Part shown: one piece after another, positions 7,868-17,965 of the stretch
Position numbering within the stretch: the first letter of the stretch is position 1
Layout of the letters: every line of letters starts with the position of its first letter
NCBI GenBank assembly: GCA_029975215.1
Contig: JARKPO010000007.1
Coordinates: forward strand, 17,807 to 81,806
From: Levilinea sp.
Lineage (GTDB): Bacteria; Chloroflexota; Anaerolineae; Anaerolineales; Anaerolineaceae
DNA: 64,000 bases
Reading direction: 5' to 3'
Notes under the pieces: model-generated
Seen by the model: only the letters and a program-made list of their open reading frames with translations
What the model was told of the DNA's origin: nothing
The model's database searches: none
Made by a program: the position numbers and the translations under genes

Positions 7868-9784
7868 ATGGGAAAAATCATTGGAATTGATCTGGGCACC
7901 ACCAATTCGGTTGTCGCGGTGATGGTCGGCGGCGAGCCTACAGTCATCCCCACCGCGGAAGGCGAACGCCTCTGCCCGTCGGTTGTGGCGGTCAATAAAA
8001 ACCGCGAACGTCTGGTGGGCCGCACGGCCCGCAACCAGGCCATCATCAACCCCGAGAACACCATCTTCTCGATCAAGCGCTTCATGGGGCGCAAGTACGA
8101 AGATGCCGAAGTGCAGCGCTCGTTGGGGCGCGTGCCGTATCACGTGGCCAAGGCCCCCAATGGGGACGCGCGCGTGATCATGGACGGTAAGGAATATTCC
8201 CCGCCGGAAATTTCTGCCATGATCTTGAGCAAACTCAAAGCCGATGCGGAAGCCTATTTGGGTGAGCCGGTGACCCAGGCGGTCATCACCGTTCCGGCGT
8301 ACTTTAACGACGCGCAGCGCAACGCCACCAAAGATGCCGGCCGCATTGCTGGTTTGGAAGTGCTGCGCATCATCAACGAACCCACGGCCTCTTCACTGGC
8401 TTACGGTTTGGACAAGAAAAAGAATGAAATCATCGCCGTGTACGACCTGGGCGGCGGTACCTTCGACATCTCCATTTTGGATGTGGGCGACGGCGTTTTC
8501 CAGGTGCGCGCCACCTCCGGCGATACCTTCCTGGGCGGCGACGACTTCGATCAGCGCGTGATGGAATATCTCATCTCAGAATTCAAGCGCGACACCGGCA
8601 TTGACCTGCACAACGATCGGGCTGCCTTGCAGCGTTTGAAAGAAGCCTCAGAAAAGGCCAAGATCGAGCTGTCCAGCACCATGCAGACCGAGATCAACCT
8701 GCCTTACATCACCGCAGATGCCAGCGGCCCCAAGCACCTGGTGATGACCCTCACCCGCGCCAAGCTGGAGCAGCTGACGGCAGACTTGATCCAGCGCTCG
8801 CTGGAACCGATGCGGCGGGCTTTGGCCGACGCGGGCTTGAAGACCTCCGACATTTCTGAAGTGGTTTTGGTGGGCGGTATGACCCGTATGCCGGCGGTGC
8901 AGGAAGCCGTGCGCCGCGAATTTGGCAAAGACCCCCACAAGGGCGTCAACCCGGATGAGGTGGTGGCGGTCGGCGCGGCCATTCAGGCGGGCGTTTTGGG
9001 CGGCGAGGTGAAAGATATCCTCCTGCTGGATGTGACCCCCCTGACCCTTTCGGTGGAAACCCTGGGCGGCGTGGCCACCCCCATTTTGGAACGCAACACC
9101 ACCATCCCGGCCCGCAAGAGTCAGATCTTCTCCACCGCTTCCGACGGCCAGACTCAGGTGGAAATCCACGTGCTGCAGGGCGAGCGCCCCATGGCCGCAG
9201 ATAACAAATCCCTGGGCAAGTTCACCCTGGACGGCATCCCGCCCGCGCCGCGCGGCGTTCCGCAGGTGGAAGTGACCTTTGACATTGACGCCAACGGCAT
9301 CCTCAAGGTGACCGCTATGGACAAGGCCACCAACCGCAGCCAGCACATCACCATCACGGCTTCCTCCGGTCTGAACGATGCTGAAGTGGAGCGCATGCGC
9401 AAGGAAGCTGAAGCCCACGCGGAAGAAGACCTGAAGCGCAAAGAGCTGATTGAGGCGCGCAACCATGCGGATAATTTGATTTACACCACCGAAAAGACCC
9501 TCAAGGACTACGGTGATAAAATTCCTGCGGATAAGAAGAGCGCCGCAGAAGAGGCCGTCAAGAAACTGCGCGATACCATGCAGTCCAACGATCTGGACGC
9601 CATCAAGCGCGATTCTGACCGCCTGGGCGAACTGCTTCAGCAGTTGGGCGCCTGCATGTACCAGCAGCCCGGTGCGGCCGGCCCCGGCGGCGTGGGCGGC
9701 GGCCCGGCGGGAGATGCAGGCAGCGGCCCGGCGGCAGGCCCCGCGGGTGATGACGTGGTGGACGGCGAGTTCCACAGCGCCTAA
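7868..9784 (+). CDS. dnaK: Chaperone DnaK (Hsp70)
   Basis: ATP-dependent Hsp70 chaperone. The ATPase domain starts with GIDLGTTNS and contains AYFNDAQR and [10 protein letters not shown]; the interdomain linker [13 protein letters not shown] precedes the substrate-binding domain, followed by a helical lid and a Gly/Pro-rich tail ending [11 protein letters not shown]. Length 638 aa is typical. A TAGGAGGAATCT site precedes the ATG. It is third in the CIRCE-controlled operon. Confidence 0.98.
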   Translation: MGKIIGIDLGTTNSVVAVMVGGEPTVIPTAEGERLCPSVVAVNKNRERLVGRTARNQAIINPENTIFSIKRFMGRKYEDAEVQRSLGRVPYHVAKAPNGDARVIMDGKEYSPPEISAMILSKLKADAEAYLGEPVTQAVITVPAYFNDAQRNATKDAGRIAGLEVLRIINEPTASSLAYGLDKKKNEIIAVYDLGGGTFDISILDVGDGVFQVRATSGDTFLGGDDFDQRVMEYLISEFKRDTGIDLHNDRAALQRLKEASEKAKIELSSTMQTEINLPYITADASGPKHLVMTLTRAKLEQLTADLIQRSLEPMRRALADAGLKTSDISEVVLVGGMTRMPAVQEAVRREFGKDPHKGVNPDEVVAVGAAIQAGVLGGEVKDILLLDVTPLTLSVETLGGVATPILERNTTIPARKSQIFSTASDGQTQVEIHVLQGERPMAADNKSLGKFTLDGIPPAPRGVPQVEVTFDIDANGILKVTAMDKATNRSQHITITASSGLNDAEVERMRKEAEAHAEEDLKRKELIEARNHADNLIYTTEKTLKDYGDKIPADKKSAAEEAVKKLRDTMQSNDLDAIKRDSDRLGELLQQLGACMYQQPGAAGPGGVGGGPAGDAGSGPAAGPAGDDVVDGEFHSA

Positions 9785-9825
9785 GCCCAATTTCGGCGCA
9801 AACCGCCTGACAATGCATTTCAACG

Positions 9826-9855
9826 GGGATACCCGGTCGCCAGGCCGGGTATCCC
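9826..9855 (+). other. Intergenic hairpin between dnaK and dnaJ
   Basis: Eleven-base perfect arms (GGGATACCCGG and its complement at 9845-9855) with an eight-base loop and no T-run. It sits in the 168-base dnaK-dnaJ gap, which holds no gene. It may stabilise the upstream mRNA or reduce downstream transcription, as hairpins do in other dnaK operons. Confidence 0.5.
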
Positions 9856-9952
9856 TGAGGTGTTCAAATCCCAAAAACCGCCCGTTCCCGTCTGGCGCCG
9901 GGGATGGTGAGCTGGCTGCCTGGCTGGCCGCGGGAAGCAGGTGAATTAACGG

Positions 9953-11077
9953 ATGGCACAAAAGGACTACTACGAGATTCTCGGCGTGCAGCGCAGCGCC
10001 ACCTCAGACGAGCTGAAAACCGCTTTTCGCAACCTGGCGCGCCAATATCACCCCGATGTGAACAAATCGCCGGACGCCGAAGAACGCTTTAAAGAGATCA
10101 ACGAAGCGTACGCGGTGCTTTCAGATGCCGACAAGCGCGCCGCCTACGACCGCTTTGGGGTGGAAGGCTTGAACGGCATGGGCGGCATTCCCAATTATGC
10201 CGATATTGACCTTTCTGATATCCTGGAAGGTTTGTTTGGCTTTGGCTTTGGCGGTGGGGGGTCTTCGCGCCGTTCGCGCAACGCCCCGCGCCGCGGTGCC
10301 GACCTGAGCACGGTGCTGCAGCTGACCTTTGAAGAAGCTGTGTTCGGTACGGATAAAGAGGTTGAGATCACGCGCGATGAAACCTGCTCCGCCTGTCACG
10401 GCAGCGGGTCAGAACCCGGTAGCGGCCCCACCCGCTGCGCCACGTGCAACGGCCAGGGTGAGGTGCGCACGGTTCGGCAGTCCATCTTTGGCTCGATGGT
10501 GCAGGTGGTCACCTGCCCGTCCTGCAGCGGCAAAGGGGAGGTCATCAGCAACCCCTGTAAAACCTGCCGCGGGCGCGGTTTGGAGCGGCGCACCATCCGC
10601 AAGGTGGTCACCATCCCTCCCGGGGTGGATAACGGCACGCAGCTGCGCCTGGGCGGTGAAGGGCAGCCGGGCGCGAACGGCGGGCCGAACGGCAACCTGT
10701 ACATTGAAATGCGCGTGGCCAATCACCAGTTTTTCCGCCGCCGCCAGAACGATATCCTCCTCGACTTGAATATCAACATTGCCCAGGCAGTGTTGGGCGC
10801 GGAAATTGAAGTGCCCACCCTCGACGGTCCCTCCCGCCTGAAAATTCCGGCGGGAACCCAGCCGGGGAAGGTCTTTACCCTGAAGAACAAAGGCGTGCCC
10901 CAACTGCGCGGCAGCGGCCGCGGCGATCAGCATGTGGTTGTTTCGGTGGAAATCCCCACCAAGCTGAGTGCGGAGCAGCGCAAGCTGTTTGAGGATCTGG
11001 CCCAAACCCTGGGCAGTGAAGTTCGCCCGCAGGAAAAGAGTTTCATGGATATTCTCAAGGAGGTTCTGGGTGGATAA
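9953..11077 (+). CDS. dnaJ: Chaperone DnaJ (Hsp40, type I)
   Basis: Stimulates DnaK ATPase and delivers clients. Complete type I architecture: J domain with HPD in QYHPDVNK (about residues 30-40), a Gly/Phe-rich stretch ([10 protein letters not shown]), four CxxCxGxG zinc-binding repeats beginning CSACHGSG and ending CKTCRGRG, and the C-terminal client-binding domains. 374 aa is standard. Its end overlaps the prmA start by 8 bases, showing translational coupling. Confidence 0.98.
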   Translation: MAQKDYYEILGVQRSATSDELKTAFRNLARQYHPDVNKSPDAEERFKEINEAYAVLSDADKRAAYDRFGVEGLNGMGGIPNYADIDLSDILEGLFGFGFGGGGSSRRSRNAPRRGADLSTVLQLTFEEAVFGTDKEVEITRDETCSACHGSGSEPGSGPTRCATCNGQGEVRTVRQSIFGSMVQVVTCPSCSGKGEVISNPCKTCRGRGLERRTIRKVVTIPPGVDNGTQLRLGGEGQPGANGGPNGNLYIEMRVANHQFFRRRQNDILLDLNINIAQAVLGAEIEVPTLDGPSRLKIPAGTQPGKVFTLKNKGVPQLRGSGRGDQHVVVSVEIPTKLSAEQRKLFEDLAQTLGSEVRPQEKSFMDILKEVLGG

Positions 11078-11984
11078 AGCCCATTGGTTAGAAGTGTCTT
11101 TGACGGTGGACGGCGAGCTGGCTGAAGCCGTGGCGGATGTGATGGCGCGTTATGTCAAAAACGGCGTGGTGGTGGAAAGCGGCGTGATCTACAATGACGC
11201 TGAGGACGAAGGCACCCCTTTTGGCCCGGTGCGCGTGTACGGCTTTTTGCTGGCGACGCCCGATCTGGAGGAACAGCGCCAAAAATTGCTGGAAGCGTTG
11301 TGGCACCTGGGTCAGATTCAACCCCTGCCCGAGCCGTCCTTCCGCGTGATTGACGATGAAGATTGGATGGCCTCCTGGAAACAGCATTACCGCCCCATTC
11401 CCATCGGGGAACGGTTGTTGGTGCTGCCCGCCTGGGTGGAATCCAGCGATCCGCGCCGCGTGGCGGTGAAAATTGACCCCAGCATGGCCTTTGGAACGGG
11501 AACCCACCCCACTACCCAGCTGTGCATGGCCATGATTGAAAAATATCTGACCCCCGGCCAGCAGGTGATCGATGTGGGCTGCGGCTCCGGCATCCTCTCC
11601 ATCGCGGCCATCAAGCTGGGCGCAGGGCACACCCTGGCAGTGGATATTGACGATGAATCCACCCGCGCAACCCTGGAAAACGCCGAGCGCAACGATGTAA
11701 ACACCGGCCTGGAGATTGGCAAAGGTTCCGTGGCCGAAATTCGCGCCGGGCAGTTCAGCCTGCGCGCGGCCCCGCTGGTTCTGGCCAACATTCTGGCCCC
11801 GATCATTCTGCGCTTGTTTGATGACGGCCTGGGGGAATTGGTGGAGCCGGGCGGGACTCTGGTGCTTTCAGGCATCTTGGTCGAGCAGGCCGCGGCGGTG
11901 CAGGCGCGAGCCGAGGCCGAGGGATATACCCATGTAGAAACGGCGCAGATGGGCGATTGGGTGGCCATTGTCCTGCGGCGCTAG
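11070..11984 (+). CDS. prmA: Ribosomal protein L11 methyltransferase PrmA
   Basis: Methylates ribosomal protein L11 with SAM. The family motif [10 protein letters not shown] (residues 141-150) is followed by SAM motif I DVGCGSG (168-174), an acidic residue in AVDIDD, and the NIL motif in LANILAP. The start is a GTG at 11070, inside the dnaJ stop region, with AAGGAGG six bases upstream; 304 aa results. It is the last gene of the heat-shock operon, as in many bacteria where dnaJ and prmA are linked. Confidence 0.95.
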   Translation: MDKAHWLEVSLTVDGELAEAVADVMARYVKNGVVVESGVIYNDAEDEGTPFGPVRVYGFLLATPDLEEQRQKLLEALWHLGQIQPLPEPSFRVIDDEDWMASWKQHYRPIPIGERLLVLPAWVESSDPRRVAVKIDPSMAFGTGTHPTTQLCMAMIEKYLTPGQQVIDVGCGSGILSIAAIKLGAGHTLAVDIDDESTRATLENAERNDVNTGLEIGKGSVAEIRAGQFSLRAAPLVLANILAPIILRLFDDGLGELVEPGGTLVLSGILVEQAAAVQARAEAEGYTHVETAQMGDWVAIVLRR

Positions 11985-12007
11985 GCTGATGGGTACGGAG
12001 TAATCAC

Positions 12008-12043
12008 AAAGGTGCGTTCGATGAAGCTGAACGCACCTTTTTT
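12008..12043 (+). terminator. Rho-independent terminator of the heat-shock operon
   Basis: Twelve-base perfect arms (12008-12019 and 12029-12040) with a nine-base loop, ending in a run of six T (12038-12043). Placed 23 bases after the prmA stop. Confidence 0.92.
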
Positions 12044-12083
12044 ACTGCTGCGCCCCCGACAATGCGTTCGCGGTGACGCTCTG

Positions 12084-13916
12084 CTAAATGGCCTGACCCT
12101 TAAACTGACTGACGTACAAATGATGGTAAAAGCCGCGCGCAGCCAGCAGTTGCGGATGGCTGCCCTGCTCCACAATCTGCCCGTCGTTGATCACCACCAC
12201 CCGATCGGCATCGCGAATGGTGCTTAGACGGTGGGCGATGACAAAACTGGTGCGGCCTTCCATCAGGCGCAGCAGCGACTTCTGAATGCGCAACTCGGTG
12301 CGCGTGTCTACGCTGCTGGTGGCTTCGTCCAGAATCAAAATGGCCGGGTCGGCCAAAATGGCGCGGGCGATGGCCAACAGCTGGCGCTGCCCCTGGCTCA
12401 AGTTGCTGGCCCGCTCCGACAGGCGGGTTGCATACCCCTGAGGTAGTTGGCGGATGAAGTGATCGGCGTCTGCCAGTCGCGCCGCGCGCATCACTTCCTC
12501 GTCGCTGGCCTCCAGCCGCCCGTAGCGGATGTTTTCCATGACCGTGTCGGCAAATAAGAAGGTATCCTGCAGCACCAGCCCCAACTGACGGCGCAGGTCG
12601 GACTTGCGAATCTGGCGGATGTCCACCCCATCCACGCAGATCTGGCCAGATTGGATATCGTAAAAGCGCGTCAGCAGGTTGATGATGGTGGTCTTGCCTG
12701 CGCCGGTCGGCCCCACCAGGGCGATGGTCTGTCCGGCGGGCACCTCCAGGCTGAAATCGTGCAGCACGGGGTGATCGGAATGGTAGCCAAAGCGCACATG
12801 CTCAAAACGCACATGTCCCTGGGCGGCGCGCAGCGGCTGGGCATTGGGGGCGTCTTCCACCTCGGCGCGCACATCCATCACCTGAAACACGCGCTCGGCC
12901 CCCGCCAGGGCAGCCTGAATGGCGTTGTACATGTTGGCCAGCTGGCGGATGGGCTGGGTGAAATTTTGACCGTACTGAATGAAGGTGGCAATGGTGCCCA
13001 CGCTGGCCAACCCCAGCAAAGCCAGCCAGCCGCCCAGCCCCGCCAGCACAATCACAAAGAAATTGCCCAGCACGCTGGTGAGCGGCATGAGCAGCAAGGC
13101 GTAGCTGTTGGCATACACGCCCGCCTGAAAGACGGCCTGGTTCTGCTGACGGAAGGCCTCCAAAACAGAATCGCTGCGCCGGAAGGCTTTGACCACTTTT
13201 TGGCCGCTGATGGCCTCTTCCATCACCCCGTTCAGCCCGCCCAGGTGCTTTTGTAGATCGCGGAAACCCTTGCGGGTGTAGCGGGCCACAAATTCGGTGA
13301 ACCAATAGGTGATGGGCACAATGATCAGGGTGGCCAGAGCCAGCCAGGGGTTCAAAATGAACATGGCGGCCAGGATGCCCACCAACGAAAGCACGCTGGC
13401 CAGCAGGGCAGTCACATTCTGTGAGATGGCCTGGTTAACGGCTTCAATGTCGTTGGTCAGGCGGCTCATCAGCTCGCCCGCGGGGTGGGTGTCAAAAAAG
13501 CGCAGGGAAAGGGACTGCAAATGGGCAAACAGATCACGGCGCAGGTCCCGCAGGGCACGCTGCGAAAGGCTGGCCATGATCCAATTGGCCGCCGCCTGCG
13601 ACAGGTTGGCCGCCGCGTACACCCCCAGCATGGTCAGCGCCGTGCGCGCCAGACCAGCGGCATCCCGCTGACTGATAAAGCGGTCAATGGCCACGCCCAG
13701 CAGGTAGGGGGCCACCAGACCCAAAAGGGTGTAGGTGAGCACCAGGGCCAGGACCCCCAGCAGCGCCCACCGGTAGGGGCGCAGATAGGGCAGCAGCCGC
13801 AGCAGGGCATGGCGCGGGTCTTGCGCTTTTTCAATGCGGGCTGCGCCCGCCGGCATGCGCCCCTGCATGCGGCTGCGCAGATCGCTGGGACGGGTGGTAA
13901 CCGGTAAGTTGTTCAT
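12084..13916 (-). CDS. ABC exporter half-transporter, canonical-site subunit
   Basis: A fused membrane-ATPase half-transporter of the multidrug/lipid exporter type. Six helices occupy about residues 45-330; the ATPase has Walker A GPTGAGKTT (401-409), a signature LSQGQ (505-509, Gln replacing the usual Gly) and Walker B ILILDE with Glu530. It overlaps the partner gene by four bases (ATGA) and should form a heterodimer with it. The MarR regulator upstream suggests induction by a toxic or small-molecule ligand. Substrate unknown. Confidence 0.92.
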   Translation of the reverse strand: MNNLPVTTRPSDLRSRMQGRMPAGAARIEKAQDPRHALLRLLPYLRPYRWALLGVLALVLTYTLLGLVAPYLLGVAIDRFISQRDAAGLARTALTMLGVYAAANLSQAAANWIMASLSQRALRDLRRDLFAHLQSLSLRFFDTHPAGELMSRLTNDIEAVNQAISQNVTALLASVLSLVGILAAMFILNPWLALATLIIVPITYWFTEFVARYTRKGFRDLQKHLGGLNGVMEEAISGQKVVKAFRRSDSVLEAFRQQNQAVFQAGVYANSYALLLMPLTSVLGNFFVIVLAGLGGWLALLGLASVGTIATFIQYGQNFTQPIRQLANMYNAIQAALAGAERVFQVMDVRAEVEDAPNAQPLRAAQGHVRFEHVRFGYHSDHPVLHDFSLEVPAGQTIALVGPTGAGKTTIINLLTRFYDIQSGQICVDGVDIRQIRKSDLRRQLGLVLQDTFLFADTVMENIRYGRLEASDEEVMRAARLADADHFIRQLPQGYATRLSERASNLSQGQRQLLAIARAILADPAILILDEATSSVDTRTELRIQKSLLRLMEGRTSFVIAHRLSTIRDADRVVVINDGQIVEQGSHPQLLAARGFYHHLYVSQFKGQAI

Positions 13917-15688
13917 CGCTGCACACTCCCCAGAGCCGGGGGTTGGGCTTCCTGCAAGCCCCCGCCGAGCTGTGAATCGTAAATTTCCTGATAAATGGGA
14001 CTGGAGCGCATCAGCTCGGCGTGGGTTCCCTGTGCGGCGATGCGCCCCTTCTCCAATACGATAATCTTGTCCGCGTTCAGCACGGTGCTGATGCGCTGGG
14101 CCACCACAAAGCTGGTGCGACCGTGCAGGTAGGTTTCCAGCGCGTTTTGAATTTCGGTTTCGGTCTCCACATCCACCGAGCTGGTGCTGTCATCCAAAAT
14201 GAGGATTTTGGGCTGGGTGATCAGGGCGCGGGCGATGGCGATGCGCTGCTTTTGGCCGCCGGAAAGATTGACCCCGCGCTCTTCCACGCGCGTGTCGTAG
14301 CCGTTGGGCAGTTCCAGAATAAATTCGTGGGCCTGCGCGGCGCGGGCGGCGGCAACCACCTCCTCATCGCTGGCCTGGGGGCGGCCGTAGCGGATGTTAT
14401 CGCGCACACTGCCCGAAAACAGCACGCTCTCCTGCGGCACAATGCCCACATGCGCCAGCAGCGAATCCTGCTGCAGGTTGCGGATGTCCACCCCGTCAAT
14501 GGTGATCTGCCCCTGGGTCACGTCATAAAAACGCGGGATCAGGTTCACCAGGGTGGTCTTTCCGGCGCCGGTGGCCCCCAAAATGGCCACCGTCTGGCCG
14601 GGTTCCGCCCGCAGGTTAATCCCATCCAACACCACGGCGCTGCTGCTGCCCTGATATTGAAAACTCACGTCGCGAAACACCACCTCCCCGCGGATGTCCT
14701 CCGGCAGCCGCCCCGCGTTGGGAGCCTCCTGCACCTCCGGCTCAGCGTCCAGCACCTCGTGGATGCGCTGGGCCGAGGCGATGCCGTTGGCCCAGGTGTT
14801 TGACAGCACGGTCATCATCGTCAGTGGGGTCATGGTGGTCATCATGTAATTGGTGAAGGCCACAATCTCGCCCACGGTCAATTCGCCGCGGATGCTCTGC
14901 AGGCCGCCCGCCCAGATGACGGTGACGATTCCGGCATTCACAAACAAGGTCAAGATGGGCGACATGGCCGACATGAACTGCATCACGCGCACGGTGCGGT
15001 CGGTGAAATCCTGGTTGGCGGCCTCAAAACGCTGGCTCTCAAAATCGGCGCGCACAAAAGCCTTCACCAGGCGCGCCCCGGCGATATTTTCCTGCAGCAC
15101 GGTGTTGAGCCGGTCCAGCTTTTGCTGCACCCTGCGGAACAAAGGCTCCATGCGAATGCTGAAGACCACAATGATGGCCAAAGTGACCAGCAGCAGGGGG
15201 ACCATGGTCAGCGAAAGCTGGCGGTTGGTGTTAAACATCAAAATCAGGCTGCCGATCATCAGCATGGGGGCGCGCGTGCCGATGCGCAGCGAAACCTGAA
15301 GCAGGCGCTGCACCGCGCCAACGTCGCTGGTCAGGCGCACCAGCAGGTTGCCGGTGGTGAAGCGGTCCAGGTTTCCATAGGAAAATTGCTGCACCTTCAC
15401 AAAGATACCATCGCGCAGGTCGCGGGCCACGTTTTCGCCGGTGCGCACCGAGAAAATGTTGTTGCCCACCGCCACCAACGCGCTGAGCAGAGAAATTCCC
15501 AGCATAAGCACAGAGGTCTGCCAGACCACCGTCAGGTTGTTTCCCTTGATGCCCTGGTCAATGATGCGCTGGATCAGGCGCGGGATGGCCAGCTCCAGAA
15601 AGACCATGATAAACAGCAGCAGCAAAGACAGCAGGGCATAGTTCGTATACGGTTTTACAAATCGCAGCAGTTTTTGCAGAGCGCGCAT
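13913..15688 (-). CDS. ABC exporter half-transporter, degenerate-site subunit
   Basis: Partner of the next gene. Six helices (about residues 15-300) precede the ATPase with Walker A GATGAGKTT (371-379) and signature LSGGQ (475-479). Walker B reads ILILDD: Asp500 stands where the catalytic Glu should be. Such a change is known in one half of heterodimeric exporters such as TM287/288 and BmrCD, so one ATP site is probably weak. It starts 11 bases after marR and overlaps the next gene by four bases. Confidence 0.92.
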   Translation of the reverse strand: MRALQKLLRFVKPYTNYALLSLLLLFIMVFLELAIPRLIQRIIDQGIKGNNLTVVWQTSVLMLGISLLSALVAVGNNIFSVRTGENVARDLRDGIFVKVQQFSYGNLDRFTTGNLLVRLTSDVGAVQRLLQVSLRIGTRAPMLMIGSLILMFNTNRQLSLTMVPLLLVTLAIIVVFSIRMEPLFRRVQQKLDRLNTVLQENIAGARLVKAFVRADFESQRFEAANQDFTDRTVRVMQFMSAMSPILTLFVNAGIVTVIWAGGLQSIRGELTVGEIVAFTNYMMTTMTPLTMMTVLSNTWANGIASAQRIHEVLDAEPEVQEAPNAGRLPEDIRGEVVFRDVSFQYQGSSSAVVLDGINLRAEPGQTVAILGATGAGKTTLVNLIPRFYDVTQGQITIDGVDIRNLQQDSLLAHVGIVPQESVLFSGSVRDNIRYGRPQASDEEVVAAARAAQAHEFILELPNGYDTRVEERGVNLSGGQKQRIAIARALITQPKILILDDSTSSVDVETETEIQNALETYLHGRTSFVVAQRISTVLNADKIIVLEKGRIAAQGTHAELMRSSPIYQEIYDSQLGGGLQEAQPPALGSVQR

Positions 15689-15699
15689 GGGTCTACCGC

Positions 15700-16209
15700 C
15701 TATTTAGGATGGCTGCCAGTCGTGGGCAGCTGAACAGCATCGGGTTGAGAAGAGGGGTTGAACACCTGATGCAGCACGGTCAGCCCCTGAATGACAGCGC
15801 GCATCTCTTCCGCCGACAGCCCGGCCAATTTCTCCGCCATCCAGGCGCGGTTGTGTTGGAAGATGGTGTCCAGCAGCGCCGATCCCGCGGGGGTCAGCTC
15901 CAACTGGACGCGGCGGCGGTCCTGGGAGTCGGTGCGGCGCACCACCAGGCCGCGTTCCGCCAGCCCATCCACCGCCTGGGTGACGGCCGAGCGGCTGATC
16001 TGCTTGAAGTCGGCCAGTTCGCTGGCGGAGGTGATGCCTTTGCGGATCAGGCGCAGCACGTGGAATTGCTCCACGCTCAGGTCAAACTGGCGGGCGGCCA
16101 GCGTGCGGATATTGACCCGAATGTGGTTCCAGGTGGGAGGGAAGGTTTCCCAAAATTGGTCTAACAGAAAGGGCAGCAGCTCGTCTGCGTTGGGCGGGTT
16201 CTCAGGCAT
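15700..16209 (-). CDS. MarR-family transcriptional regulator
   Basis: A winged-helix regulator of 169 aa. The recognition region SASELADFKQISRSAVTQAV is followed by the wing RRTDSQDRRRVQLELT, both typical of MarR proteins. It is the first gene of the operon with the two ABC half-transporters, a common arrangement in which the regulator represses the exporter and itself until a ligand binds. A 13-bp dyad immediately after its -10 box is the likely operator. The ligand is unknown. Confidence 0.92.
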   Translation of the reverse strand: MPENPPNADELLPFLLDQFWETFPPTWNHIRVNIRTLAARQFDLSVEQFHVLRLIRKGITSASELADFKQISRSAVTQAVDGLAERGLVVRRTDSQDRRRVQLELTPAGSALLDTIFQHNRAWMAEKLAGLSAEEMRAVIQGLTVLHQVFNPSSQPDAVQLPTTGSHPK

Positions 16210-16236
16210 GGGAGGTCAGCTCGGGGGGTAAAGTAA

Positions 16237-16279
16237 TTAAGGTACTTAACTATTATAGCATTCTGCGCAAATCTGTCCA
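16237..16279 (-). promoter_or_regulatory. marR promoter with overlapping operator dyad
   Basis: On the minus strand TGGACA (16274-16279), a 16-base spacer and TATAAT (16252-16257). The dyad TTAAG-GTA-CTTAA at 16237-16249 begins two bases after the -10 box, a typical MarR autorepression site. Confidence 0.75.
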
Positions 16280-16370
16280 GGGGAATGAGGGGCGTTCAGG
16301 GAGGCGCCATTCGCACACATTATTGAGCAGATTCCCCAAACTCGAAGATCTCTTTTCCGCGATTCAACCC

Positions 16371-16376
16371 TATAAT
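16371..16376 (+). promoter_or_regulatory. -10 box upstream of ppk2
   Basis: TATAAT, 84 bases before the ppk2 start; no good -35 box is visible at the normal spacing. Confidence 0.4.
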
Positions 16377-16459
16377 AAAAATACAGGTTTGGTTCCCCCC
16401 ACACACCCACATCCAATCACAGCCGCCCACATGTTCACCCGCAGTTTTGGGAGGGTTCG

Positions 16460-17356
16460 ATGGCAAAAAAAGAGAAAGCGGCTCACAAAAAGTCAACAGA
16501 GGCGGCCCCTGCGCGCGCACCTGCTGGCACGCCGGCAGGCCCCCCGCCGCAGCCCGGCGCTGTGATGATTGACAAAAAAGCCTATGAAAAGGAACTGCGC
16601 CGCCTGCAGATTGAGCTGGTCAAGCTGCAGGAGTGGGTGCGGTTCCAGGGGTTGAAGGTGGTGGTGATCTTTGAAGGGCGCGATGCCGCTGGGAAGGGCG
16701 GGGTGATCAAGCGCATCACCGAAAGCCTGAACCCGCGCGTGTGCCGCGTGGTGGCGCTGCCCACCCCCACCGAACGCGAAAAAACACAGTGGTATTTCCA
16801 GCGCTACGTGGTGCATTTGCCCGCCGCGGGCGAAATCGTGCTCTTTGACCGCAGCTGGTATAACCGCGCCGGGGTAGAGCGCGTGATGGGCTTCTGCACC
16901 GACGACGAATACCGCGAATTCCTGCGCTCCGCTCCCGAATTTGAGCGCATGCTGGTGCGCTCCGGTATCATTTTGATCAAGTACTGGTTTTCGGTCAGCG
17001 ATAAAGAGCAGGAAAAGCGCTTCCAGGCGCGCATTGCCGACCCCACCAAGCGCTGGAAGCTCAGCCCCATGGACGTGCAGTCGCGCTCGCGCTGGGTGGA
17101 ATATTCGCGCGCCAAGGATGAAATGTTCGCCCACACCGACATCAAACAGGCCCCCTGGTATGTGGTCAACGCGGACAATAAAATGTGCGCCCGCCTGAAC
17201 TGCATCCGCCACCTGTTAAGCCTGATCCCCTACCAGGATCTGACCCCCGAGCCCATTGAGCTGCCCCCGCGCCAGGAAGAACACGGCTACGTGCGCCCGC
17301 CGATCACCGACCAGACCTTTGTGCCCGAGCTTTACCTGCCGGAAAAAGGCGCCTGA
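16460..17356 (+). CDS. ppk2: Polyphosphate kinase 2 (PPK2 family)
   Basis: Transfers phosphate between polyphosphate and nucleoside phosphates in the cytoplasm. After a basic Lys/Ala/Pro tail (residues 1-35) comes Walker A FEGRDAAGKGG (71-81), the PTEREKTQWYFQRYV segment, and Walker B/lid residues in LFDRSWYNRAGVE (128-140). The single-domain size (298 aa) and these motifs suit class I PPK2, which mostly uses ADP/GDP; the class call is by memory of motifs. It stands alone between the marR operon and a converging minus-strand operon, followed by a strong hairpin. Confidence 0.93.
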   Translation: MAKKEKAAHKKSTEAAPARAPAGTPAGPPPQPGAVMIDKKAYEKELRRLQIELVKLQEWVRFQGLKVVVIFEGRDAAGKGGVIKRITESLNPRVCRVVALPTPTEREKTQWYFQRYVVHLPAAGEIVLFDRSWYNRAGVERVMGFCTDDEYREFLRSAPEFERMLVRSGIILIKYWFSVSDKEQEKRFQARIADPTKRWKLSPMDVQSRSRWVEYSRAKDEMFAHTDIKQAPWYVVNADNKMCARLNCIRHLLSLIPYQDLTPEPIELPPRQEEHGYVRPPITDQTFVPELYLPEKGA

Positions 17357-17370
17357 GGCGTGTTTAAATC

Positions 17371-17400
17371 CAAAGCTGGGGCGGCAGCGCCCCAGCTTTG
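17371..17400. terminator. Hairpin between converging ppk2 and dodecin operons
   Basis: Thirteen paired bases with a four-base loop. T-runs are weak on both sides (GATTTAAA on the minus side), but its position between two convergent transcripts supports a shared terminator. Confidence 0.65.
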
Positions 17401-17433
17401 AGTGAAATCTGTTGAATAGAAAATGACGGGGGG

Positions 17434-17640
17434 TTAATCTACGGCGAAGCCGACCTTCACCGTCACCTGCCATTGGGTCACCTGGCTGCCTTCAATGCGG
17501 CCGCGGGTTTCCACCACCTCGAACCAGCTCATCCCGCGCACCGATTCGCCCGCCTTTTGGATGGCGGTCTGCACGGCATCTTCAATGCTGACCGACGAGG
17601 TGCCGGTTAACTCGATTTTCTTATACACACTGGTGCTCAT
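17434..17640 (-). CDS. Dodecin (flavin-binding dodecamer)
   Basis: A 68-aa protein that matches dodecin throughout: [11 protein letters not shown] at the N-terminus, [13 protein letters not shown] in the helix, and the flavin-stacking Trp in [12 protein letters not shown], then a beta strand in [10 protein letters not shown]. Dodecins store or buffer FMN/riboflavin in a dodecameric shell. It overlaps the upstream DUF1232-like gene by four bases (ATGA). A flavin transporter candidate lies at 31.8-34.4 kb. Confidence 0.95.
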   Translation of the reverse strand: MSTSVYKKIELTGTSSVSIEDAVQTAIQKAGESVRGMSWFEVVETRGRIEGSQVTQWQVTVKVGFAVD

Positions 17641-17933
17641 GGATTGTCCTCCGTAGGGGGTTGAGAATTGGGGGTTTCCGGCGGGGCGCTGCGGTACTTG
17701 CGCCCCTCAAAAAATTCCAGCAGGCCCGCCCAAACCAGCATAAAGGCGGCGCCTTCGTCCAGGTTGCCGATGAAAGGGATGTTATCGGGCAGAAATTCGA
17801 GGATGCCGGCGGTGGGGTTCAACAGATACAGTGCCCCCAACGCCGCCAGGGTATACACCACCCACACCGGCCAACCACGCTGGCTGAGGGGAGTGGTGAG
17901 CAGGGGTTTATCAATTTCTTTCGATTCGCTCAT
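17637..17933 (-). CDS. DUF1232/YkvA-like small membrane protein
   Basis: A 98-aa protein with two hydrophobic segments (about residues 18-35 and 55-72). The region [18 protein letters not shown] matches the DUF1232 core, in which a Pro-Asp-x-Ile-Pro loop and LD(D/E) follow the first helix. Start ATG at 17933 follows AAGGTGAG; upstream in-frame codons would overlap the aldo/keto reductase gene. It is co-transcribed with dodecin (4-base overlap). Function unknown. Confidence 0.8.
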   Translation of the reverse strand: MSESKEIDKPLLTTPLSQRGWPVWVVYTLAALGALYLLNPTAGILEFLPDNIPFIGNLDEGAAFMLVWAGLLEFFEGRKYRSAPPETPNSQPPTEDNP

Positions 17934-17965
17934 ATCCAATCTCACCTTTCCGCCGGGGGTCTGGC

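Noticed and set aside
8648..9961. Minus-strand open frame of 437 codons opposite dnaK
   Set aside because: Antisense of a highly conserved gene; no motif and no ribosome site.
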